Assembly: GCA_024276805.1 (NCBI GenBank)
Contig: JAJRWJ010000175.1
Coordinates: forward strand, 1-9,543
Length of the DNA stretch: 9,543 bases
Direction of reading: 5' to 3'
From: Gammaproteobacteria bacterium
GTDB lineage: Bacteria > Pseudomonadota > Gammaproteobacteria > Methylococcales > Methylomonadaceae
Shown here: in pieces, positions 1 to 6,591 of the stretch
How the letters are laid out: every line of letters begins with the position of its first letter
How positions within the stretch are numbered: position 1 is the stretch's first letter
Program-made: the position numbers and the translations under genes
Notes under the pieces: model-generated
Database searches by the model: none
What the model saw: the letters and a program-made list of their open reading frames with translations, nothing else
Told to the model about the DNA's origin: nothing

Positions 1-359
1 AAATTGGATTTCCGGTTTTTCTGCATTTCAATTGCATGCGGTGATTGATTATGGCAACACGTTCCTGTGTCGCCTGAAACTCTGGATTAAGCAGTGTTTA
101 CTGAAAAACAGGTTTGTACAAAATTGGTTTTTTTAGGATAATCCCTATTTCATTCATCATCGGGTGATGATTTGTTATACAATAATGAGTTCCTTACTCT
201 AGGAAATGGATGGCGGTCGGTTACCTGCCGAAACTGGAAAGTGTTTGTCCGAGCCGCACATTGAAGAGAGTATATAAACGTATTCGAACTTGAAGTTTAA
301 TGCTGTTTTCCACGGAGTGACAAGCAGCAGCATGTTAATAATCAACTGGAGCAACAAGA
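1..359. other. Non-coding leader upstream of hflK
   Basis: I see no recognisable gene here. A frame open from about base 2 to the TAG at 134-136 gives an unfamiliar, Trp/Phe/Cys-rich peptide that does not resemble the end of HflX, the usual upstream neighbour of hflK. A small hairpin, ATCATC-GGGT-GATGAT, lies at 156-171 and is followed by only a weak T-rich stretch. Possible -10 boxes are GATAAT at 137-142 (with TTGTAC at 114-119, 17 bp spacing, a poor -35), TACAAT at 178-183 and TATATA at 271-276. None has a convincing -35, so I cannot name the promoter. The hflK ribosome binding site GGAG is at 348-351. Confidence 0.5.
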
Positions 360-1559
360 ATGTCCTGGAACGAACCTGGCGGCGATAAAAAAGACCCCTG
401 GAGTGGGCGAAATGAAGATCCGAATGGACCACCTGACCTGGATGAAGCGATTCGGTCATTGCAGGAAAAAATAGGCGGTATTTTTGGCGGCGGAAAAAAA
501 GGCGGCAGTGGCACGGGGGGCATGGGTGGTTCCATGAAAAGCCTGGGTTTCCTGGCTTTAGGCGCTGTCATCCTGTGGGCATTGAGTGGCTTCTATATTG
601 TCGATGAAGGTAATCGTGGTGTGGAAACACGCTTCGGCAAATACGTCGAGACGACCCAGCCGGGTTTGAACTGGCACTTTCCAGCACCCATCGAACAGGT
701 GGATGTGGTCAATATTTCCCAGCAGCGTATATTGGAATTCGGCTACCGGTCCGGTGGACGGCAGCAGGCGCTGGGATCCGTTCCCAGGGAGGCCTTGATG
801 CTGACCATGGATGAAAATATCGTCGATGTCCGTATTGCCGTGCAATATCAGGTCAAGGACGCCAAGGATTTTCTGTTCAATGTAAAAAATCCTGGCGCAA
901 CCCTGAAGCAGGTTACTGAAAGTGCCGAACGTGGAGTGATTGGACACAGCACCATGGATTTTGTCCTGACCGAAGGACGCAGTGAAATTGTGTCTGAAAT
1001 CAAGAAGGAAACCCAGATGATCATGGATTCCTATCAATCCGGCATCCTGGTGACCAGCGTCAACATGCAGGATGCCCAGCCACCGGAACAGGTTCAGGGT
1101 GCATTCGAAGACGCTATCAAGGCTCGAGAGGATCAGCAGCGTCTGATCAATGAAGCTCAGGCCTATGCCAATGGCGTCGTGCCGGTAGCGCGTGGTAATG
1201 CTTCCCGGGTGATTCAGGAGGCGGAAGGTTACAAGGCGAGAGTGGTCGCCAGTGCGGAAGGTGAAGGTAGTCGTTTTAGCGAGTTGCTTGCCGAATACAA
1301 AAAAGCGCCTGAAGTGACACGCACCCGCCTTTATATCGATGCCATGGAAGCGGTATTGAGCAAAACCAAGACAGTGATGGTGGATGTCAAAGGCAGCAAC
1401 AATCTGCTCTATCTCCCGCTGGATCAATTGACCCATCCGGAGAAACTCCAGAAAAACATGAAAAAGTCGCAAAGCGGACGGTTACAGACCCAGCAAAGAC
1501 GCGCTTCTCAGCCGTCTTTGCGGACGTCAAGCCGCGGTCGTGATGTAAGGGGACGCTGA
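360..1559 (+). CDS. hflK: FtsH protease modulator subunit HflK
   Basis: HflK pairs with HflC to form a large SPFH-family membrane assembly that surrounds the AAA+ protease FtsH and tunes its degradation of membrane proteins. The 399-residue product has the family layout: a Gly/Pro/Lys-rich cytoplasmic head starting MSWNEPGGDKKDPW (residues 1-58, with Gly-rich runs near 39-57), one membrane segment at about 61-80, then the SPFH/band-7 domain (GVETRFGKY at 87-95, PGLNWHFPAPIE at 101-112). A long Ala/Glu/Arg-rich helix runs to about 310, including the conserved NEAQAYAN near 264-271. The last 30 residues are Ser/Gln/Arg-rich and probably disordered, as is usual for HflK tails. GGAG at 348-351 sits 8 bases before the ATG and supports this start. 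hflC starts three bases after the stop, so the two are co-transcribed and probably translationally coupled. Confidence 0.97.
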   Translation: MSWNEPGGDKKDPWSGRNEDPNGPPDLDEAIRSLQEKIGGIFGGGKKGGSGTGGMGGSMKSLGFLALGAVILWALSGFYIVDEGNRGVETRFGKYVETTQPGLNWHFPAPIEQVDVVNISQQRILEFGYRSGGRQQALGSVPREALMLTMDENIVDVRIAVQYQVKDAKDFLFNVKNPGATLKQVTESAERGVIGHSTMDFVLTEGRSEIVSEIKKETQMIMDSYQSGILVTSVNMQDAQPPEQVQGAFEDAIKAREDQQRLINEAQAYANGVVPVARGNASRVIQEAEGYKARVVASAEGEGSRFSELLAEYKKAPEVTRTRLYIDAMEAVLSKTKTVMVDVKGSNNLLYLPLDQLTHPEKLQKNMKKSQSGRLQTQQRRASQPSLRTSSRGRDVRGR

Positions 1560-1562
1560 ACA

Positions 1563-2414
1563 ATGAATAAAATATTAATAGCCGTTGCGGCGCTCTTGAT
1601 CCTGGCCATGATGAGTGTTTTTACCGTCAGTCAGACTGAACTGGCGATCAAGTTTCGACTTGGCGAAATCATTCAATCCGACTTCGAGCCAGGCCTGCAT
1701 TTTAAAGCACCTTTTATCAACAATGTCAAAAAGTTCGACAAACGCATCCTGACCCTGGATGCCAAGCCGGAACGGTTCTTGACGGCGGAAAAGAAAAATG
1801 TCATCGTCGATTCGTTCGTCAAATGGCGGATTGGCGATGTCAATACATTTTATACAGCGGTTGCCGGCGATATCGATCAGGCCAATATCCGTCTCGATCA
1901 AATCATCAAAGACGCCTTCCGTAGTGAGTTCAGCAGGCGGAAAATCAAGCAATTGGTTTCCACCGACCGCAGCAAAATCCGCCAGGCATTGATCGAAAAC
2001 ACTTCCAAGGTGGCTGCCGACCTGGGCATCAAGATTGTCGATGTACAGGTGAAACGTATCGATCTACCGGCTGAAGTCAGTCATTCTGTGTATCGCAGGA
2101 TGGAAGCGGAGCGGGAAAGAGTGGCCCGGGAATTTCGCTCCCAGGGTGCGGAAGCGGCGGAGCGTATTCGCGCCGATGCAGACAAGCAGCGCGAAGTCAT
2201 TCTTGCGGAAGCCTACCGGAAATCCGAGGTGCTGCGAGGTGAAGGGGATGCCAAGGCCGCTGAAACCTACGCCAGAGCATTCAATAAAGACATCGAATTC
2301 TTTGCCTTTTATCGCAGTTTGAACGCTTACAAAAATACCTTCAACAGCTCCAGCGATATGATCATTCTGGAACCGGATTCTGATTTCTTTCAATACTTCA
2401 AGAAGGAGAAGTAG
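1563..2414 (+). CDS. hflC: FtsH protease modulator subunit HflC
   Basis: HflC is the partner of HflK in the periplasm-facing SPFH cage around FtsH. The 283-residue protein begins with an N-terminal membrane anchor (residues 3-20, ILIAVAALLILAMMSVF), followed directly by the SPFH domain: TELAIKFRLGEI at 25-36, EPGLHFKAPFINNVKKFD at 42-59 and the DxRIL-like KRILTLDAKPE at 60-70. RIDLPAEVSHSVYRRMEAER (165-184) and GAEAAERIRADADKQREV (195-212) are the classic HflC helix motifs. The C-terminal part, EFFAFYRSLNAYKNTF (245-260), is also typical. Length and order match the family. A strong site, AAGGGGA at 1547-1553, overlaps the end of hflK nine bases before the ATG. The small DUF2065 gene (yjeT) that often follows hflC is not present; a terminator and hisZ follow instead. 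Confidence 0.97.
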   Translation: MNKILIAVAALLILAMMSVFTVSQTELAIKFRLGEIIQSDFEPGLHFKAPFINNVKKFDKRILTLDAKPERFLTAEKKNVIVDSFVKWRIGDVNTFYTAVAGDIDQANIRLDQIIKDAFRSEFSRRKIKQLVSTDRSKIRQALIENTSKVAADLGIKIVDVQVKRIDLPAEVSHSVYRRMEAERERVAREFRSQGAEAAERIRADADKQREVILAEAYRKSEVLRGEGDAKAAETYARAFNKDIEFFAFYRSLNAYKNTFNSSSDMIILEPDSDFFQYFKKEK

Positions 2415-2456
2415 CATCCCGCTTATTTCCTTGCAGAAAGATTGTTAAACTGATTG

Positions 2457-2487
2457 AAAACGCTCCGTCCTGGCGGGGCGTTTTGTT
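2457..2487 (+). terminator. Intrinsic terminator after hflC
   Basis: AAAACGCTCCG (2457-2467) pairs with CGGGGCGTTTT (2474-2484) around the loop TCCTGG, giving an 11-bp stem with a single G-U wobble. The 3' arm ends in TTTT, followed by GTTT. It lies 43 bases after the hflC stop and ends 23 bases before the hisZ ATG. It should therefore end most hflKC transcripts, leaving hisZ-purA to read-through or to a promoter I cannot identify. It also argues against the upstream TTG at 2454 as the hisZ start, since that start would put the hairpin inside the coding region. Confidence 0.85.
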
Positions 2488-2507
2488 TGAGAGGAACAGA
2501 AAAATAC

Positions 2508-3698
2508 ATGTTACAGAGAAATCCGTGGCTGCTGCCGGATGGTGTCGAGGAGATTTTGCCGGAGGACGCCCGGCATTTGGAAAAATTGCGGCGTCTGCTG
2601 CTGGATGTTTTCGCCAGCTGGGGCTATCAGTATGTCATACCGCCATTGATCGATTATCTGGATTCACTGTTGACCGGGTCCGGTCATGATCTCGATTTAC
2701 AGACGTTCAAGTTGACCGACCAGCTGACCGGAGAGATGCTGGGCATCCGGGCGGATATGACTCCACAGGTGGCCAGAATCGATGTGCACCATTTGCGCAG
2801 TGAAGGGCCGACCAGGCTGTGCTACGCGGGGACCATTCTGCATACCCGTGGAAATCATCTGGAGAAGACCAGAAGCCCGATGCAGATCGGTGCGGAACTG
2901 TATGGGCACGCGGGCATCGAGAGTGACATGGAAAGTATCATGCTGATGCTGGAAATGCTGGCGATGACTGGCCTGGAAGAGGTACACCTGGATTTGGGAC
3001 ATGTCAGTATATACCGGGGATTGTCCGCTCAGGCCGGCTTGTCTGCGCAGCAGGAAGCGGTTTTGTTCGATGTGTTGCAGCGCAAGGCGAGAGCCGAACT
3101 GGCTGAACTGCTTGGTGGTTTTGCCATCGACCAGACATACAAGAATATGTTGCTGAAATTGCCCGAGCTGAATGGCGGACGGGAAATTCTGGATCAAGCA
3201 AAGAACGATTTGTCGGGCGCCGGCGAGCAGGTGCAAAACGCCCTGGCCGATTTGATTTATCTGGCGGAAAAGCTGCGGGCGGCTTTTCCCTCTCTGCCGG
3301 TCAGTTACGATCTGGCCGAATTGCGTGGCTATCATTATCACACCGGTGTCGTGTTTGCAGCATTCATCCCCGCGTTGGGCAGGGAGCTTGCGCGCGGCGG
3401 ACGCTATGACAATATAGGTTCGGTATTTGGCCGCGGCCGTCCGGCGACTGGCTTCAGTGCGGATTTGAAGGACTTGTCGGCGCTCAGCAAAGGAAGCAAT
3501 CCCGACGAGGCTGTTGCAGAAAAAGTATTTGCCCCCGCGGATGATGATGCAGCCCTGTCGGAAATGATCAGGGACCTGCGCGCCAGTGGCAAAATCGTCA
3601 TACGGCAGCTGCCAGGACAGGCGGGTAGTACAGAGGAATTGGCTTGTACTGCGCGGATAGTCAAAAAAGCCCGGGGCTGGGTCGTTGTACCAATCTAA
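2508..3698 (+). CDS. hisZ: ATP phosphoribosyltransferase regulatory subunit HisZ
   Basis: HisZ is a catalytically inactive histidyl-tRNA synthetase paralogue. It forms a hetero-octamer with short-form HisG and is needed for the first step of histidine synthesis (ATP + PRPP to phosphoribosyl-ATP) and its feedback control. From this ATG the product is 396 residues and opens with MLQRNPWLLPDGVEEILPED, the typical gammaproteobacterial HisZ start. Class II synthetase-like motifs are visible: LGIRADMTPQVARIDVHHL at 78-96, CYAGTILHTR at 105-114, the HisZ-type ELRGYHYHTGVVF at 271-283 and ARGGRYD at 295-301. It ends at 396 with no full anticodon-binding domain, which separates it from HisS. A frame extending upstream to a TTG at 2454 is rejected because the terminator lies in it. 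AGAGGAA at 2490-2496 is 11 bases from the chosen ATG. purA follows after 12 bases, the arrangement known from Pseudomonas. A short HisG should be encoded elsewhere. Confidence 0.95.
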   Translation: MLQRNPWLLPDGVEEILPEDARHLEKLRRLLLDVFASWGYQYVIPPLIDYLDSLLTGSGHDLDLQTFKLTDQLTGEMLGIRADMTPQVARIDVHHLRSEGPTRLCYAGTILHTRGNHLEKTRSPMQIGAELYGHAGIESDMESIMLMLEMLAMTGLEEVHLDLGHVSIYRGLSAQAGLSAQQEAVLFDVLQRKARAELAELLGGFAIDQTYKNMLLKLPELNGGREILDQAKNDLSGAGEQVQNALADLIYLAEKLRAAFPSLPVSYDLAELRGYHYHTGVVFAAFIPALGRELARGGRYDNIGSVFGRGRPATGFSADLKDLSALSKGSNPDEAVAEKVFAPADDDAALSEMIRDLRASGKIVIRQLPGQAGSTEELACTARIVKKARGWVVVPI

Positions 3699-3710
3699 AC
3701 TGGAATGAAA

Positions 3711-5006
3711 ATGGGGAAAAATGTAGTCGTCATAGGAACGCAGTGGGGGGATGAGGGCAAAGGTAAACTGGTCGATATTCTCACTGAACAAGCCGATGCG
3801 GTGATCCGTTTTCAGGGCGGACACAATGCCGGGCATACCCTGGTCATCGACGGCCAGAAAACCGTGTTGCATCTGATACCTTCAGGTGTTTTGCGCGAGG
3901 GTGTGCAATGCATGCTGGGCAATGGTGTCGTTTTGTCTCTCAATGCCCTGTTGAAGGAAATCGATATCCTGGAGAAATCGGGGATCGATGTGCGCAAGCG
4001 TTTGTTGATCAGCGAGGCCTGCGCGTTGCTGCTGCCTTTTCATATCGCCGTGGACCAGGCCAGGGAAAAGGTCAGGGGCAGCAAGGCGATTGGCACGACT
4101 GGGCGGGGTATCGGTCCGGCCTATGAAGACAAAGTGGCCCGGCGTGGTTTGCGCGCTGGTGATCTGCTCAATCCTGTGCTGTTTGCGGACAGATTGCAGG
4201 AACTGCTCGACTATCATAATTTCATGCTGTGCAATTATTATTATCAGCAGGAGCAGGTCGATTTTCAGCAGACCCTCGACGAGGCGCTGCAATTGGGCGA
4301 ACAGGTCAAGCCGATGCTGACCGATGTCTCCGAACGCCTGTATCACTTGCAGGAAAATGGCGCGAATCTGTTGTTCGAAGGTGCGCAGGGTGCATTGCTG
4401 GACATCGATCATGGCACCTATCCCTTTGTCACGTCATCCAATACCACCGCTGGCAGCGCTTCCTGCGGCACCGGTCTGGGACCATTGGATCTGCATTATA
4501 TACTGGGTATCACCAAGGCCTATTCAACCCGTGTAGGCAATGGTCCGTTTCCGACCGAATTGTTCGATCAGACCGGTGAGTATCTGGGAGAGAAAGGCCA
4601 TGAATTTGGCGCCACGACGGGGCGTAAACGACGCTGTGGCTGGTTCGATGCGGTGGCGATGCGCAAGTCGGCGCAAATGAACAGCCTGAGCGGCATATGT
4701 CTGACCAAGCTGGATGTACTGGATGGGCTGGACCGGGTTGGCCTGTGCACCGGCTACCGGATTGCCGGTGAAATTACCGGTACGGCGCCATTGGGCGCGG
4801 AGCAATACGCAGCTTGTGAGGCGGTCATCGAATATCTTCCAGGATGGCAGGCGGACACGGCTGGCATCACCGATTATCAGCAGCTGCCTGACAATGCCAA
4901 AGACTATATCAAGCGCATTGAAGAGCTCGTAGGTGTAAGGGTGTCGATGATCTCTACCGGACCGGATCGTGCCGAAACCATCATCATGGAAAATCCTTTC
5001 GCCTAG
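3711..5006 (+). CDS. purA: Adenylosuccinate synthetase PurA
   Basis: PurA joins IMP and aspartate with GTP to make adenylosuccinate, the first committed step from IMP to AMP, in the cytoplasm. The 431-residue product has the P-loop-like GTP/IMP site WGDEGKGK (12-19), with Asp14 as the expected catalytic base, and GGHNAGHT (36-43), with His42 as the expected acid. Further conserved blocks are GTTGRGIGPAYEDK, LFEGAQGALLDIDHGTYPFV, STRVGNGPFPTE, the GTP-binding loop ATTGRKRRCGWFDAV and TKLDVLDGLD near the guanine pocket. It ends VSMISTGPDRAETIIM. An ATG six bases upstream (3705) is in frame, but the TGGA at 3701-3704 would touch it, whereas it stands six bases from 3711. MGKNVVVIGTQWGDEGKGK is also the family's usual beginning. 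It lies 12 bases after hisZ and is probably in the same transcript. Confidence 0.97.
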   Translation: MGKNVVVIGTQWGDEGKGKLVDILTEQADAVIRFQGGHNAGHTLVIDGQKTVLHLIPSGVLREGVQCMLGNGVVLSLNALLKEIDILEKSGIDVRKRLLISEACALLLPFHIAVDQAREKVRGSKAIGTTGRGIGPAYEDKVARRGLRAGDLLNPVLFADRLQELLDYHNFMLCNYYYQQEQVDFQQTLDEALQLGEQVKPMLTDVSERLYHLQENGANLLFEGAQGALLDIDHGTYPFVTSSNTTAGSASCGTGLGPLDLHYILGITKAYSTRVGNGPFPTELFDQTGEYLGEKGHEFGATTGRKRRCGWFDAVAMRKSAQMNSLSGICLTKLDVLDGLDRVGLCTGYRIAGEITGTAPLGAEQYAACEAVIEYLPGWQADTAGITDYQQLPDNAKDYIKRIEELVGVRVSMISTGPDRAETIIMENPFA

Positions 5007-5200
5007 ATTCTGGTGGCCGGGCTGATGGGCGCGGTGATCGATGTGGTCAGCCGGAGGGATAGCTGCCTGTTACTTCGCGCTTAGGAAGAAGCCTTTACGG
5101 CTATGGAAAAGAAAGAACGCTCATCGGCTTTGGCTCGGATGGAATCCGGAGGCAGCAAACCTGCCTCCGAAAATCCGCAAAGGCAAATTTCTCTATAAAA
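5007..5200. other. Convergent intergenic region purA / csp
   Basis: No gene is supported here. One plus frame from an ATG at 5103 encodes a hydrophilic 31-residue peptide beginning MEKKERSSALARMES and ending at a TAA before 5201. Its possible site AGGAAG is about 14 bases away, and I do not recognise it. I could not fold a tRNA here. The main structure is the inverted repeat at 5147-5169, listed separately. Confidence 0.45.
5147..5169. repeat. Perfect inverted repeat between convergent genes
   Basis: CGGAGGCAG (5147-5155) and CTGCCTCCG (5161-5169) are exact reverse complements around the loop CAAAC, a GC-rich 9-bp hairpin. It is about 140 bases after purA and about 30 bases after the cold-shock gene stop, so either transcript could form it. 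Neither side has a good U-tract: AAAATCC follows on plus and GATTCC on minus. It is therefore not a textbook intrinsic terminator, though it could act as a 3' end stabiliser for one or both messages. Confidence 0.6.
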
Positions 5201-5410
5201 TCAGGCGGGTGTTACGTTTTCAGCTTGGGGACCTTTTTGTCCTTCAGTGACATCCATCGTCACCTTCTGACCTTCATGCAGGGATTTGCGGCCACTGCCG
5301 TTGATTGCGCTATGATGAACGAAAACATCCTTACCTCCATCCTGCTCAATAAATCCGTAACCCTTTTCATCATTGAACCACTTAACAGTACCGACAACTT
5401 GATTAGACAT
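5201..5410 (-). CDS. Cold-shock domain protein (CspA family)
   Basis: This is a small single-stranded nucleic acid binding protein acting as an RNA chaperone or antiterminator. The 69-residue sequence is one complete cold-shock domain: VGTVKWFNDEKGYGFIEQD (6-24) with RNP1 as KGYGFI (16-21), then the RNP2-type VFVHHSAI (29-36), followed by LHEGQKVTMDVTEGQKGPQAENV. The aromatic residues expected to stack on bases (W11, F12, F20, F30, H32/H33) are present. AAGAGAG at about 5414-5420 lies a few bases before the ATG. It is transcribed alone, toward purA. Which Csp paralogue it is, and whether it is actually cold-induced, cannot be told from the coding sequence, so no symbol is given. The leader upstream contains a long palindrome that could matter for its control. 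Confidence 0.95.
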   Translation of the reverse strand: MSNQVVGTVKWFNDEKGYGFIEQDGGKDVFVHHSAINGSGRKSLHEGQKVTMDVTEGQKGPQAENVTPA

Positions 5411-5445
5411 AATACTCTCTTAAATACTTTTTTTATTTTGAAATG

Positions 5446-5469
5446 ACAGGCATATTAAAATATGCCTGT
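5446..5469 (-). promoter_or_regulatory. Palindrome in the csp 5' leader
   Basis: ACAGGCATATT (5446-5456) and AATATGCCTGT (5459-5469) are perfect reverse complements separated by AA. As RNA this is about a 10-bp stem with a four-base loop, beginning 36 bases upstream of the csp ATG. As DNA it is a dyad that could bind a dimeric regulator. Neither strand has a U-run right after it, so it is not a clear terminator. Structured leaders are a known control point for cspA-type mRNAs; a similar role here is inference. Confidence 0.6.
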
Positions 5470-5472
5470 TGG

Positions 5473-5502
5473 ATGCTAACATGTATTCACCGGGGTTGTC
5501 GA
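5473..5502 (-). promoter_or_regulatory. Candidate csp promoter
   Basis: Read on the minus strand there is TCGACA (5497-5502, five of six with TTGACA), an 18-bp gap, then TAGCAT (5473-5478, four of six with TATAAT) preceded by TG in the extended -10 position. It would start transcription close to 5466, within the palindrome. A second candidate is TTGACC (5521-5526) with TATCGA (5499-5504) at 16 bp, which would start upstream of the whole hairpin. The sequence does not decide between them. Confidence 0.35.
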
Positions 5503-5547
5503 TAACTTTTTAATCAAAACGGTCAAAAAATATTCACCCAAGGTTGT
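5484..5547. repeat. Imperfect direct repeat upstream of csp
   Basis: TATTCACCGGGGTTGT (5484-5499) recurs as TATTCACCCAAGGTTGT (5531-5547), starting 47 bases later. The ends TATTCACC and GGTTGT are identical and the middle differs by a short substitution and one extra base. Both copies sit around the candidate csp promoters, so they could be paired protein sites. They may equally be a chance or duplicated remnant. Confidence 0.4.
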
Positions 5548-5636
5548 GCCGCAAATACTTGCAGTATCCGCCTGCCACGATATGCTCTCTGCATGTGAAT
5601 TTTTTGTATTTTGGTGTGCCAGCCCCCTTCTAAAAA

Positions 5637-6146
5637 TCAGGGTAGTTCCGCCGGCCGGGTAAAGACATAATCAGTATTTTTTGCCTTGCCATGGCAGGAA
5701 TGACATTCGGTGCTGAAAGAAGCGTCCGAGCCATAGGGCTTCTGCTCCATACCCAGCCAGCGGGCGAAGCCCCAGCCACTGGTGCTGCGATATTTATTAC
5801 TGTCCTTGATCATGAATTCCGCATGTTTCAGCGCTGCCGGCACCGTTGCCGGCTCCCAAAGTGGATGCTTGCTGTCCGCCCAGACCAGTTTGGCCAGAAT
5901 ACTGCCATCGGGCCAGGGGTTGGTATTGCCTTTGCGTGCAGCTTCGATGGCGACAGGGTTGCCCAGGATGGCGCGCAGGGAGTTATTGTCGCTGCGGTGC
6001 GACACTCCGATCAGCCGCCAGTTTTTGTAATGTTGTGGCAACTCGATGCCATTGGGAGCGGGTGGTACGGTATTGTTTTCTGCATTGGCCTGGCCATTCA
6101 GGAAAATGAGGCCAAGCGTTAATAAAAGCATGGTTTTTTTAGTCAT
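5637..6146 (-). CDS. Cytochrome P460 family haem protein, exported
   Basis: Cytochromes P460 are periplasmic c-type haem proteins, known from ammonia oxidisers and methanotrophs, that oxidise hydroxylamine or handle nitric oxide. The haem is bound through CXXCH and, in true P460s, an added lysine cross-link. This 169-residue product has a signal peptide (MTKKTMLLLTLGLIFLNGQANA, probable cleavage after A22), the P460-like opening LPQHYKNWRLIG (36-47), one haem site CHSCH (148-152) and the family ending DYVFTR (159-164). K86 in PDGSILAKLV falls where I would place the cross-linking lysine by eye, but that alignment is from memory. If the lysine is absent or shifted, this could be a cytochrome c'-beta-like relative. 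GAGAGGA at 6157-6163 is 10 bases from the ATG. It stands alone, with no oxidoreductase partner in the window. Confidence 0.88.
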   Translation of the reverse strand: MTKKTMLLLTLGLIFLNGQANAENNTVPPAPNGIELPQHYKNWRLIGVSHRSDNNSLRAILGNPVAIEAARKGNTNPWPDGSILAKLVWADSKHPLWEPATVPAALKHAEFMIKDSNKYRSTSGWGFARWLGMEQKPYGSDASFSTECHSCHGKAKNTDYVFTRPAELP

Positions 6147-6591
6147 GGTCGATAGATCCTCTCGGTAATCAGTTCTTCGATGCGTCAGTTCCCAGCCATT
6201 GATTATGTATAAAACAACTCATCGCATTGGCTGTTTATGGCAACGATGCAAAGATGGCAAAGCACCGTAGGAGCGGCTTCAGCCGCGATTTCAACAAAAG
6301 CCTCAACACTGCTGAACAGCATCAGCAGGGGGTCGTTCAGTTGATGGATCGAAACAACATTCCCAGGTTGCCGGTAAGCTGAAATTGCGGCTGAAGCCGC
6401 TTCTACGCGTTGTCATGCCGGTAATTCAAATATACCATCATTGTCCGTCTTGAGGGAAACGTGTGTAAAACGGATGAAATTTTTTTGCCATTTTTCTGGC
6501 GGGGGGGCTGAAGACTGTTTCATCGATATGGCGCCAGGATTCTCCCACCGGTAGAGACAACGGTTCCACCGTCGAAACGGCAAAATGGCAA
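6147..6591. other. Non-coding region between P460 gene and bioA
   Basis: No gene is supported over this 445-base stretch. It holds the P460 leader, the REP pair at 6266-6407, and the sequence after bioA. A minus-strand frame ending at 6413 overlaps the 3' end of bioA, and its only internal ATG would give an unfamiliar 36-residue peptide (start MKQSSAPPPEKWQ) without a ribosome binding site. A run of seven G occurs near 6502-6508. I see no clear terminator after bioA. Confidence 0.5.
6266..6407. repeat. Inverted pair of REP elements (BIME-like)
   Basis: The sequence CGTAGGAGCGGCTTCAGCCG followed by CGATTTC (6266-6292) recurs on the other strand at 6381-6407 with only two differences (GGAGC to GAAGC, and CGATTTC to CAATTTC). 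Each copy contains its own palindrome GCGGCT-TC-AGCCGC. The pair faces each other across 88 bases. This matches the known repetitive extragenic palindromes with a GTAG head that RAYT (TnpA_REP) transposases mobilise in gammaproteobacteria. No RAYT gene is in the window. Being between a P460 gene and the 3' end of bioA is the expected extragenic placement. Confidence 0.88.

Noticed and set aside
558..1472. Long open frame on the minus strand inside hflK (304 codons)
   Set aside because: It is exactly antisense to a conserved gene; its product is low-complexity His/Phe/Leu-rich and unfamiliar, as expected from a shadow frame.
2697..3872. 391-codon minus-strand open frame across hisZ and the start of purA
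   Set aside because: It runs opposite two conserved genes with clear motifs, and its translation has no recognisable domain.
5007..5100. A tRNA gene after purA
   Set aside because: I looked for an acceptor stem, a TTCGANNC-type T arm and a CCA end and could not build a cloverleaf.
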